From positions 372,001 to 436,000 of the forward strand of contig CAWETL010000009.1 of the NCBI GenBank assembly GCA_963812085.1: a stretch of DNA of 64,000 nt, given 5' to 3'. The notes under the pieces were generated by a model, which searched no databases, was not told the DNA's origin, and saw only the letters and a program-made list of their open reading frames with translations. Shown in pieces: positions 42,290-49,929 of the stretch; position 1 is the first letter of the stretch; each line of letters begins with the position of its first letter. The DNA is from SPDF01 sp963812085 (GTDB lineage: Bacteria; Gemmatimonadota; Gemmatimonadetes; Gemmatimonadales; GWC2-71-9). The position numbers and the translations under genes are program-made.

Positions 42290-45200
42290 ATGAGTCCCCC
42301 GTTTTCCCTCCGCTGTCTGGGCCAACCCGCGCTGCTGGATCCCTACGGCGCCCCTGTTCGCCTGAAGACACGGAAGCAACTGGCGCTGCTCGTGTACATG
42401 GCCATCGACGGGCGGGCGCCGATCCGACGCGACCGCCTCGCCGATCTCCTCTGGCCGGGCGTCGGGATTCGCGAGGCCCGTCATTCGATGGCCACCGCGA
42501 TCTCGGCGCTTCGATACCGCGTGGACCCGAAGGGATTCCCGGGCGACAATCACTCCCTTCGCATGACCGCGGCCCTCAGCACCGACCTCGAACGGCTCCA
42601 GCGTGGGGAGGTCCTCGGCACCGACCTGCTTCCCGCCATGGAAGTGGACGCCTTCCTGGAGGAGTTCGAGATCCAGGATGCGCCGGCCTTCAACCACTGG
42701 CGCGACCAGCAGCGCACGATGCTCTGGCCCGCCATCGAATCCGCCCTCGTTCAACAGATGGATCACTGCCGCCGCACGGGGGACTTCGTCGGCATCCTCC
42801 GGCTGGCCGACCGCACGTTGTCGCACAATCCGCTCAGCGAAGCGGCGGTGCGGGCCCGCATCGAGGCCCGCGCCTTCGCTGGGGACAGGATCGGGGCCCT
42901 CCGCGCATTCGAGACCTGGAAGCAATCCCTGCAGACAGAGCTGGGGGCGCAACCCTCGGACAAGCTGGAGGCGATGGCGCGGCGGCTCCGGCGGGGTACC
43001 CTGGAGGGCGGAGGTGACGGTGCCCGTCCCCGGGTGCCGACCGAGCAATGGAAGAACCGCACCTTCATCGGCCGCACGGCGGAGTATCGCACCCTGTACG
43101 AAGCCTGGGAGCGCGCCACCCGCGGCGATTCCACCCACGCCCTCGTCCTGGGAGAATCGGGGATCGGGAAGAGCACGCTCATCCAGCGGCTCCTCACCGC
43201 GGCGAGCCTGGACGGCGCGGTCACCAGCCGGGTCCAGTGCTACGAGCTCGAACGCGACATCCCCTACGCCGCGCTCGGCGCCCTGGTGCGGGGCCTGCTC
43301 GAGCGCCCCGAAGCCCGGGCCACTGCGCCCAATGCGCTCGCCGACCTTGCCCGCGCGGTCCCGGCGGTGCACGAGCACTTCCCGCATTTGCCGTCCACCC
43401 TCCAGCTTCAGGGCGAGTCGTTCCGGATCCGGATCACCGACGCCATGGAAACATTAGTCCGCACCATCGCGGAGGAGACGCCGGTCATTCTGGTGATTGA
43501 CGACCTTCACCTGGCCGACGATGCGAGCATCGCGGTGGTCCACCTGCTGGTTCGCCGGTTCGAGCGCGAGCGGGTGATGCTCGCGCTCGCCGCGCGCCCC
43601 AGCGGGCCGAACGAGTCGCCCAATGTCGCCAAGCTCCGCGAAAGCCACCGCCGGCTCGGCGTCGTTTCGCTCGAGGTGCCCCCGATGGCGGACGACGAAG
43701 CGGCGGCGATGCTGGACAGCCTGACCGCCGACGGCCCGACGCCCGGCAAGACGGTTCGCGACGCCATGCTCCGCGCGGCGGGTGGCTACCCGATGGCCCT
43801 CGAGCTCTTCGTGAGCGAGTGGATCGCCAGCGGGGAGAGCAGCCTGGCGCTTGCCGTACCGGCCATGCGCGAGGAACTGGGCAACCGGCCACCCCCGGAA
43901 GACGCGTACCGGCTGGCGCTGGACCGGATTCATGAAGGACTCGATGCCCCGGCGCGCCTGGTGCTTCAGTTGGCGGCGGTCCTGGGGCCCCGACTCAACG
44001 ACCTGCCCTTCTACCAGATCGTCGACCTCGGCTTGGGCGCCACCGGTCAGGCGATGAGCGCCCTCCGGTCCTTGCGACTCCTCCGGGAAACGGAGGAGCG
44101 GCTGGAGTTCGTCAACGAGTTGATCAGGGGACACACCTACCTGAGCATCCCGAAGCCGATGCGGACAGCGTTGCACGGCGAGGTGGTGACCCGGCTGCTG
44201 GCCGCGGAAGCGGCCGGCCGGAACGCACCAGGGCTGGAGATCGCCTGGCACCTGATTCGAGCCGGACGGCGCGATGAGGCGACTCCGTACTTGTTGCGCG
44301 GTGCGCGAGAGTCAATGCGCGGCGGTGCCCCGCACGAGGCGGAGCGAGGGCTGTCGACGGCGATGGACCGATTGGAGGAGCCGGACCGGAGCGAGGCGCT
44401 CCTGCTCCTGGGTGAGGCGCTTCAAGAGCAAGGGCGGATGGCGGAGTCGCTCGAGTTTCTGGACGGAGTCAGCGATTTGGCGCGGCCCGCCGTGCGATCA
44501 CGGCGCACTGTGCTCCGTTTGTACGCGAGGCACTTCATCGGGGACCACACCCCACAGATGAACCGCGACATCGCGCTTGGATTGCTTGCCGAGGCTCGGT
44601 CAGCGCGGGACGCCAATACACGTCTGCGTGCCCTTTGGATGGCGGCGTCAGTCTTCCGGGATCTTCAGGAGCCCAATCTACTCCACAAGATTCTATCCCA
44701 GCTTGAGGCTGAGCCATGCGACCAACTTTCCTTGGAGGACATGGCTGAGCATGCACTTGGGAAGGCTTTCTGCTTTTATCACTCTGGCGCCAAGTTGCGG
44801 AGCCTAGAGACAATCATGGGAATCGTCGGCGACCTTGAGGCCCAGGGCATTCGCAACTCAGTCTATCTGCGACTAGTCATTGGGCAAGCCGCGAGTCACT
44901 CGGCCCTTGGCGACTACTCGGCCGCCGAATCAATCGCGCAAAAGGGCATCTACGTCGCGCGAAAGCTAGGAGAGGAAAGCAAACTGCGCCTGCTCGCTGC
45001 CAATCTCTCTCTTTGCCACTGTCGCCTCGGCAACACGGACGCTCAGCTTCATTGGGCCGAATTCTGCGCGACTACCCGACCAAAATTCAACAACGAATTG
45101 TTCCATCACTATCAAGCCCACTTTCTCCGGGCGCATGCATACGCGCTCCAAGGGCGGGCGACCGAAGCCATTGGGGCTCTAGAAGACGGAGGTCGCACCT

Positions 45201-45619
45201 TCGTGGAATTCGCCCCCCTCTACCTCCAGCAGTCTTGGTGTCTTCGAAAGGCTGATGTCCTCTGCCTACTCGGTCGTGGCGCTGACGCACTTGGTGCCGC
45301 CCGGGAAGGGGTCACCGGGGAGATGACGAAGCTTAGATCCGATGCATTCGCGGGGCCGTATTCTCGCTGGTCGGCAAGAGCAGCGTTGGCAGGCGGGCGA
45401 GAAGTAGCTGAAGTTCGAGAAATCCTGGGTGAGTTACTACTCCGAGGGCACCTCTTGGACTGCATTGATCAAGCAGAAGTTCTGAATGCGAAGGTGTGGC
45501 TGGACACAAGGTTCGGAGTTGTCGTTGAGGATGAGCGCGAGGCAATGTGGCGTCGCCTCCAAGAACTTCCAGCGGCCACCACAAATCAGCTCAGGCTTCT
45601 GGGGATGCTCGACTTGTGA
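42290..45619 (+). CDS. BTAD-domain transcriptional regulator with AAA ATPase and TPR-like repeats
   Basis: A 1109-residue LuxR/SARP-like regulator. The first 90 residues resemble the SARP winged-helix DNA-binding domain (LRCLGQPALLD...LADLLWPG), followed by a BTAD domain (about residues 90-240). An AAA/NACHT-type ATPase follows: Walker A GESGIGKST near residue 295, Walker B VILVIDDLHLAD near residue 400. Residues 650-1100 are helical, TPR-like repeats. The start is chosen because GGAG lies shortly upstream; ATG 42260 is possible. GC falls clearly in the last third, from about 44.5 kb. It may sense a ligand through the repeats. Confidence 0.88.
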   Translation: MSPPFSLRCLGQPALLDPYGAPVRLKTRKQLALLVYMAIDGRAPIRRDRLADLLWPGVGIREARHSMATAISALRYRVDPKGFPGDNHSLRMTAALSTDLERLQRGEVLGTDLLPAMEVDAFLEEFEIQDAPAFNHWRDQQRTMLWPAIESALVQQMDHCRRTGDFVGILRLADRTLSHNPLSEAAVRARIEARAFAGDRIGALRAFETWKQSLQTELGAQPSDKLEAMARRLRRGTLEGGGDGARPRVPTEQWKNRTFIGRTAEYRTLYEAWERATRGDSTHALVLGESGIGKSTLIQRLLTAASLDGAVTSRVQCYELERDIPYAALGALVRGLLERPEARATAPNALADLARAVPAVHEHFPHLPSTLQLQGESFRIRITDAMETLVRTIAEETPVILVIDDLHLADDASIAVVHLLVRRFERERVMLALAARPSGPNESPNVAKLRESHRRLGVVSLEVPPMADDEAAAMLDSLTADGPTPGKTVRDAMLRAAGGYPMALELFVSEWIASGESSLALAVPAMREELGNRPPPEDAYRLALDRIHEGLDAPARLVLQLAAVLGPRLNDLPFYQIVDLGLGATGQAMSALRSLRLLRETEERLEFVNELIRGHTYLSIPKPMRTALHGEVVTRLLAAEAAGRNAPGLEIAWHLIRAGRRDEATPYLLRGARESMRGGAPHEAERGLSTAMDRLEEPDRSEALLLLGEALQEQGRMAESLEFLDGVSDLARPAVRSRRTVLRLYARHFIGDHTPQMNRDIALGLLAEARSARDANTRLRALWMAASVFRDLQEPNLLHKILSQLEAEPCDQLSLEDMAEHALGKAFCFYHSGAKLRSLETIMGIVGDLEAQGIRNSVYLRLVIGQAASHSALGDYSAAESIAQKGIYVARKLGEESKLRLLAANLSLCHCRLGNTDAQLHWAEFCATTRPKFNNELFHHYQAHFLRAHAYALQGRATEAIGALEDGGRTFVEFAPLYLQQSWCLRKADVLCLLGRGADALGAAREGVTGEMTKLRSDAFAGPYSRWSARAALAGGREVAEVREILGELLLRGHLLDCIDQAEVLNAKVWLDTRFGVVVEDEREAMWRRLQELPAATTNQLRLLGMLDL

Positions 45620-45632
45620 TCAACTCTGGCAA

Positions 45633-47036
45633 TCACGCCTGGCGGCCCCTCCAGAACTGCTTCTGCGAGAATGTCGGCCGACCGACTTTCGGATCCGAGA
45701 TCGTCATCGTGGCCGACATCGTGGCCGGCTCAACACCGACCGTGATGAGCCGGCGCACCGCCACGGAGGACACGACGAGTTCCACCACGTCCGGATCGAA
45801 CTGGCTCCCCTTGCACTTCTGCAGCTCGGCCGTGACCACCTCGAGCGGAAGCCGCTTGCGGTAGGGGCGGTCGGTGGTCATGGCGTCGATGGTGTCGGCC
45901 ACCAGGATGATCCGCGAGGCCAGCGGGATCTCGTGCCCCTTGAGCCCCTGGGGATAGCCCTTGCCGTCCCACCGCTCGTGATGGTGCCGCACCGACTCCT
46001 GGATGAACCCCCGAAACTTGGAGATGATGCCCACCAGGTCCGCGCTCCGGGCGGAGTGGGTCTGCATCAGCGCCGTTTCGTCGGGCGTGAGGCGGTCCTC
46101 CTTCCGGAGGAGGGGCGCGAACTCCTCGTGGATCTTGCCGACATCGTGCAGCAAGGCGGCGGTGTGGACCTGCTCCACGTCCCGGATCTGGAGCCCCATC
46201 TCGAGCGCGATGACGCGAGAGAGCTGGCTCACTCGTAGGGAATGGCCGGAGGTGTACGGGTCGCGGGCCTCGATGGCCTTGACCATCACCTGAAGGAGTT
46301 CCTGCCCGCTGTCCTGCAACTGGTGGTAGAGGCCGTACACGTGTCGCACGGCCACGATCGGGAGGACCACTCCGACCAACCCGAGGGAACCCAACCCCCA
46401 ACTCACCTCAAATCGAGTGTAGAGCCATGCCAGAAAGAGCGCGATCCCGCTGGCGCCGAGATCATACCCGATGACGCCACGGGTATTGAGATTCCAGACA
46501 TCCCGGAACGAGCGCTCGCTATTGATCGCCACGACGCCGCTCACGGCCATCGAGTTGGCGATGAAATAGGTTGCCGCGTAGGCGAAGAAGAGAAAGAAAT
46601 CCCGCTGCAGCGCGGTGGAGTCTACGCTCCCAACTACTTGTAGATATGCGGGGGGAAGGCTGCCGCCGAGGAGATGATACACCAGCACGGCGGCCATGAC
46701 GGAAGCACCGCGCTGAGCCACATTGAATAGGAGCTTCAGTGGTTCTTTGCCAACCGCCAACTGTGCCAATGCGGTGGAAACGACAACAATCAATCCACCC
46801 CAGAAGCCGCCAAACAGTATGCCAGCGGCGATATGGACTACGAAGGAAGTTGAGCCATAGGCGGATACTTTCAAGCTCGTCTGTCCCTGATCTAGAAGCA
46901 GGGCAACGAGAATGAAACTCAGGACCGGCCAGATGCCTGGGTACGGATGCTGGAATTGAAACGAGACCACACCCAGCGCGACTGCGATGAGCGTGATGAG
47001 AATTACAAAGAGGGTCGTTTTGCTCAGGGCTCGCAT
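45633..47036 (-). CDS. Membrane-bound HD-GYP c-di-GMP phosphodiesterase
   Basis: A 467-residue protein. About seven hydrophobic segments (residues 8-215) form a membrane sensor, followed by an HD-GYP domain that would hydrolyse c-di-GMP. Motifs: EARDPYTSGHSLRV, LLHDVGKIHEE, HHERWDGKGYPQGLKG (GYP) and RIILVADTIDAMTTDRPYRK. GC in the membrane part is lower than in flanking genes. No SD precedes the ATG; the gene is preceded by a 26-codon ORF with a strong SD and hairpins. Convergent with the BTAD gene (13-base gap). Confidence 0.92.
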   Translation of the reverse strand: MRALSKTTLFVILITLIAVALGVVSFQFQHPYPGIWPVLSFILVALLLDQGQTSLKVSAYGSTSFVVHIAAGILFGGFWGGLIVVVSTALAQLAVGKEPLKLLFNVAQRGASVMAAVLVYHLLGGSLPPAYLQVVGSVDSTALQRDFFLFFAYAATYFIANSMAVSGVVAINSERSFRDVWNLNTRGVIGYDLGASGIALFLAWLYTRFEVSWGLGSLGLVGVVLPIVAVRHVYGLYHQLQDSGQELLQVMVKAIEARDPYTSGHSLRVSQLSRVIALEMGLQIRDVEQVHTAALLHDVGKIHEEFAPLLRKEDRLTPDETALMQTHSARSADLVGIISKFRGFIQESVRHHHERWDGKGYPQGLKGHEIPLASRIILVADTIDAMTTDRPYRKRLPLEVVTAELQKCKGSQFDPDVVELVVSSVAVRRLITVGVEPATMSATMTISDPKVGRPTFSQKQFWRGRQA

Positions 47037-47072
47037 GGATTGGAACAGCTCAGCGGGGGGATCGGGGCGTCA

Positions 47073-47107
47073 GGGCCTAATTAGGCCCAAGTCTGGCCTT
47101 CGGCCAG
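47073..47107 (-). promoter_or_regulatory. Two adjacent GGCC hairpins in the HD-GYP leader
   Basis: On the minus strand CTGGCC-GAA-GGCCAG (47093-47107) is followed by the perfect palindrome GGGCCTAATTAGGCCC (47073-47088), which overlaps the stop codon of the small ORF. The GGCC stems could also pair with each other, as in an attenuator. They lie 37 bases before the HD-GYP start. Confidence 0.5.
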
Positions 47108-47161
47108 GAACAGATTCGCCACGAACTTCACAGCGGCGGCAAGCCACGTAATCTGCAGCAT
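47081..47161 (-). CDS. 26-residue hydrophobic peptide, possible leader or signal peptide
   Basis: A 27-codon ORF starting ATG CTG CAG and ending TAA. GGGAGGTGA (47167-47175) lies 8 bases before the ATG, an almost ideal SD, in a region where most genes lack one. The peptide is a hydrophobic helix (about residues 4-19, WLAAAVKFVANLFL) with the polar end AEGQTWA. It lies directly upstream of the HD-GYP gene on the same strand. It may be a leader peptide controlling HD-GYP expression, or a secreted peptide. No relative is known to me; coding is inferred from the SD and position. Confidence 0.5.
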   Translation of the reverse strand: MLQITWLAAAVKFVANLFLAEGQTWA

Positions 47162-47166
47162 GAGCG

Positions 47167-47175
47167 TCACCTCCC
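47167..47175 (-). promoter_or_regulatory. Strong Shine-Dalgarno sequence of the small ORF
   Basis: GGGAGGTGA on the minus strand matches the 16S 3' end over nearly its full length and is separated by eight bases from ATG at 47161. It is the strongest SD I noticed in the window and the main reason to consider the small ORF translated. The rest of 47176-47331 shows nothing I can name. Confidence 0.65.
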
Positions 47176-47331
47176 TTCGAGACACTATCACTCGGGAAGT
47201 GGTCGGCCTCGCTATGGCCTCCCATACGCTCCGCTCAACTGTCCGCTAGTCTCCGCTGTCCTGTGAAGACCCGGTCCCCCTGCCTCGCTCTGTTCCCTCC
47301 GCTCGGGGTGGTAGAAATCGCCGTCCGCCGC

Positions 47332-48087
47332 TCAGCGCGGCCGGCGCAGTTCCGTCCATCGGTTGGTCGCGTCGAGCACCGCGAACACCGCGGCGCGCTC
47401 GGCGCTCTCCTTGATCTGCGCGCTGCCGGTCAGCACGAGCGACTCGCGCCCGCCCAACCCCTGCACCGCCACGAACACGAACTCCCGGTCGAAGGCCGGC
47501 ACGATCTTGGCCCCCTCCAGCGCCAGGGACGAATCCTGGAGCAGCCGGTCCATGACCGTCACCGCGGCCCGGGCCGCCGCCTCCACCCGGCTCCGCGGCG
47601 TGTCGCTGCTTTCCTCTTCCGCCGTCTCGGTGCGCCCGTCATAGCTCAGGCTCACGCTCAGCGCGATGCGGTGCGGCCGCTTGCTCGGCGCCACGGAGAG
47701 GTCCTCGAAGAGGATGGCCCGGTGCAGCGCCTTGGTACGCACCGCCTCCTTGTCGAGCGCCTCGATCGGCTTGACGTCGGCCGTCTGGGCGATGCTGATC
47801 TTGCGGTGGTCCACCCGGAGGCCGAGCTGCGCCAGCAGGGCTGATTCGATATTACGCACCAGCTGCTTCGGCGCCAGCCCCGACTGTGCAAGGATGTGCA
47901 CCTCGCTCACCTCGCCCAGCGGCGTCGTCACGACCCGCGCGGAGAGGATGCCCTCCAGCGTGGTGAGCAGGTTTTCCGCCCGGCGCACGCCCCACGGATC
48001 GGGGGCCTCGCCCCCGAGACCGCCGGACGGCGTGGTGCGCCCCGGCTGCGAGCCGGCATCGGATTGCTTTGCGGCGTTGAAGGCCAT
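47332..48087 (-). CDS. Conserved hypothetical protein, downstream of the Fe-S/GGDEF gene
   Basis: A 251-residue protein without signal peptide. A disordered Gly/Pro-rich start (residues 1-35) is followed by about three alpha/beta modules. VTTPLGEVSEVHILAQSGLAPKQLVRNIESAL and RVDHRKISIAQ resemble a conserved unknown domain I have seen in bacteria next to signalling genes, but cannot name. Two further similar-sized segments end in AVFAVLDATNRW. The ATG at 48087 lies 47 bases downstream of the Fe-S/GGDEF stop, so the two are probably cotranscribed and may act together. Confidence 0.6.
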   Translation of the reverse strand: MAFNAAKQSDAGSQPGRTTPSGGLGGEAPDPWGVRRAENLLTTLEGILSARVVTTPLGEVSEVHILAQSGLAPKQLVRNIESALLAQLGLRVDHRKISIAQTADVKPIEALDKEAVRTKALHRAILFEDLSVAPSKRPHRIALSVSLSYDGRTETAEEESSDTPRSRVEAAARAAVTVMDRLLQDSSLALEGAKIVPAFDREFVFVAVQGLGGRESLVLTGSAQIKESAERAAVFAVLDATNRWTELRRPR

Positions 48088-48133
48088 CGTCTGTCCCTGT
48101 CGCTGAATGCCTGTGGGGGCAACGGCCGCCCGT

Positions 48134-49828
48134 TCAGGCAGCCCCTTCGTTGGCCACGGCGTTCCTGCCCGCGGCCTTGGCCTGGTACAATGCCCGGTCG
48201 GCGGTGACCAGGAGGTCTCCCTCGGTGGGCCGCGCCGGGTCGAACTCCGCGAGCCCGATGCTCGCCGTGACGATCCCGACCTCATACCCCAACCGCCGAC
48301 CGACTCCTTCGATCCCGGCCCGGAGCGCCTCCGCCACGCGGCGGGCGCCGTGCAAATCTGTCCGGGTCAGGATGACCACGAATTCGTCGCCGCCATAGCG
48401 GGCCGCGAGGTCCGAGGCGCGCACCGCGCTCCGGATTTCCGACGACACCGCGCGGAGCACCTCGTTGCCAGCCTCGTGCCCGAAGCGGTCGTTCAGCGCC
48501 TTGAACCGGTCGAGGTCGATGAAGAGCACCGCGAAGCCTTCCAGGCTGCGCTTGCTCCGCTCGACTTCGTGCCCCAGCCGGTCCCGCAGGACCCGGAAGG
48601 TCGCCAGCCCCGTCAGCAGGTCCACCGCCGCCTCGCGGGAGGCCTCCTCCGCGCGCCGCTCCTGGTAGGGCGTGCACTGGCGGAGCGTGGCGCGGCCGAG
48701 GACCGCCGCGGCGGCGAACCGGGCGCAGGTCGTGAACCCGCAGGCCCCGCAGTCCCAGGGACGTCCGTTGGGCCCCGGACCGATCGCGTCGAGCAACGCG
48801 GCCACCGCCGTCGGGTCGGACTGGAGCCGCCGGGGCCGGATGTCGAACGTGGCGCCCACGCTGGCCACCAGCCGGCCATCCACCACCGGCACGCTGCTCC
48901 GCGGCGGTTCCGCGCTGGCCAGCAGCGCCCGCCGCCAGTACAGCTGGTCCCGCGGCCCGAGGAGCGGATGATCCAGCACGCCCTCGAACGACAGCAGGTC
49001 CACGAACCCCAGGTCGAGCCGGTTCACCGCCACCGCATGCGCCAGCGCCGGCAGGTGGCGCAGGCCGCGCAAAGTGCGGAAGCGGCGGCTCGCGTAGCGG
49101 GCCTCCTCGAGCATGGCCAGCGGAAGCCCGCCCGCCGCGCTCAGGTGGCGCCGCCGCTCCTCCGGAATCCGCGCGAAGAAGTCGGGCTGCGCCAGGACGC
49201 TCACGCCCCGAAGCTGGAAGATCCGCTCGAGGTCCTCGAACGTGACGGCGGCGTCGAGCTCCGGCGTGCCCCGCGGCGCCGCGACGCCCGCGTACACGAT
49301 CCGGAGGTCCTGCCCGTTCGCCGCGCGGAGATAGCGCGCCTCCGCGATGGCCGGGATCGTGACCGGCGCCATGTACGGCACCAGCTCCGGATAGTCCATG
49401 CGGACCGTCTCGACCACCACCGGATCCGTGGAGCGGATCAGCGTGCCCCACCCGGTGTCCCGCCACAGGCTCAGATACTCGGCGGCCACGAGTTCATCGC
49501 CGATGACGCCGCGATGCACCGTCCGGAACCCTGCCGCGTAGCAGGCGTTGACCACCTGCTCCGGCGTGGCCGGGTAGAAATGCGCCGTGGACTCCGGACT
49601 CAGGATCAGGATCCCGTCGCCCCGCGCCGCCACGGTCAACGCCCGGCCGATTTCTCCGCTGGCGTGGATGGCCTGGTGCGGGCACGCCGGGACGCATTCC
49701 CCGCAGGAAATGCACGCCTCATCGACGATTTGCACCTGGGTGCCGTCGACCGCCACCGCCTCGGTGGGGCAGACCCGCACACAAGCCAGGCACGCGACAC
49801 AGGCCTCAGGGTCGATGCTGAAAATCAT
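48134..49828 (-). CDS. Ferredoxin / hydrogenase-like / Fe-S / GGDEF fusion, putative redox-controlled diguanylate cyclase
   Basis: A 564-residue soluble fusion. Residues about 8-50 hold two 4Fe-4S motifs (CVACLACVRVCP, CISCGECVPACP). Residues 60-330 resemble the catalytic domain of [FeFe]-hydrogenase (MDYPELVPYM, ARYLRA, AAVTFEDLERIFQLRG) but lack the H-cluster cysteines: TSCCP is IRSTDP and MPC is VAAP. Then an RnfB-type Fe-S domain, CGACGFTTC with a last Cys 17 residues on, and a GGDEF domain with intact ARYGGDEF and the I-site RASD five residues before it. Redox state probably controls c-di-GMP synthesis. ATG 49828 follows a good promoter; an in-frame GTG at 49903 would overlap that promoter. 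Confidence 0.85.
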   Translation of the reverse strand: MIFSIDPEACVACLACVRVCPTEAVAVDGTQVQIVDEACISCGECVPACPHQAIHASGEIGRALTVAARGDGILILSPESTAHFYPATPEQVVNACYAAGFRTVHRGVIGDELVAAEYLSLWRDTGWGTLIRSTDPVVVETVRMDYPELVPYMAPVTIPAIAEARYLRAANGQDLRIVYAGVAAPRGTPELDAAVTFEDLERIFQLRGVSVLAQPDFFARIPEERRRHLSAAGGLPLAMLEEARYASRRFRTLRGLRHLPALAHAVAVNRLDLGFVDLLSFEGVLDHPLLGPRDQLYWRRALLASAEPPRSSVPVVDGRLVASVGATFDIRPRRLQSDPTAVAALLDAIGPGPNGRPWDCGACGFTTCARFAAAAVLGRATLRQCTPYQERRAEEASREAAVDLLTGLATFRVLRDRLGHEVERSKRSLEGFAVLFIDLDRFKALNDRFGHEAGNEVLRAVSSEIRSAVRASDLAARYGGDEFVVILTRTDLHGARRVAEALRAGIEGVGRRLGYEVGIVTASIGLAEFDPARPTEGDLLVTADRALYQAKAAGRNAVANEGAA

Positions 49829-49864
49829 GCGCCGGCCCGGGCAGGGCAGGAACAGGGCAATGGC

Positions 49865-49893
49865 AATATTGGCTCGGACTTGAGAACTGTCAA
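49865..49893 (-). promoter_or_regulatory. Sigma-70-type promoter of the Fe-S/GGDEF gene
   Basis: On the minus strand consensus TTGACA (49888-49893) and AATATT (49865-49870) are exactly 17 bases apart. The expected start of transcription is about 30 bases before the ATG at 49828. A sigma-54 type -24/-12 pair was sought and not seen. The promoter separates this gene from the NtrC-like gene upstream. Confidence 0.65.
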
Positions 49894-49929
49894 GAGGTGA
49901 CACCCCGCAAACGCCAAGAAAACAACCAC

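Noticed and set aside
49830..49929. Sigma-54 promoter between the Fe-S/GGDEF and NtrC-like genes
   Set aside because: No GG-N10-GC pair with suitable flanks; a TTGACA-N17-AATATT promoter explains the region.
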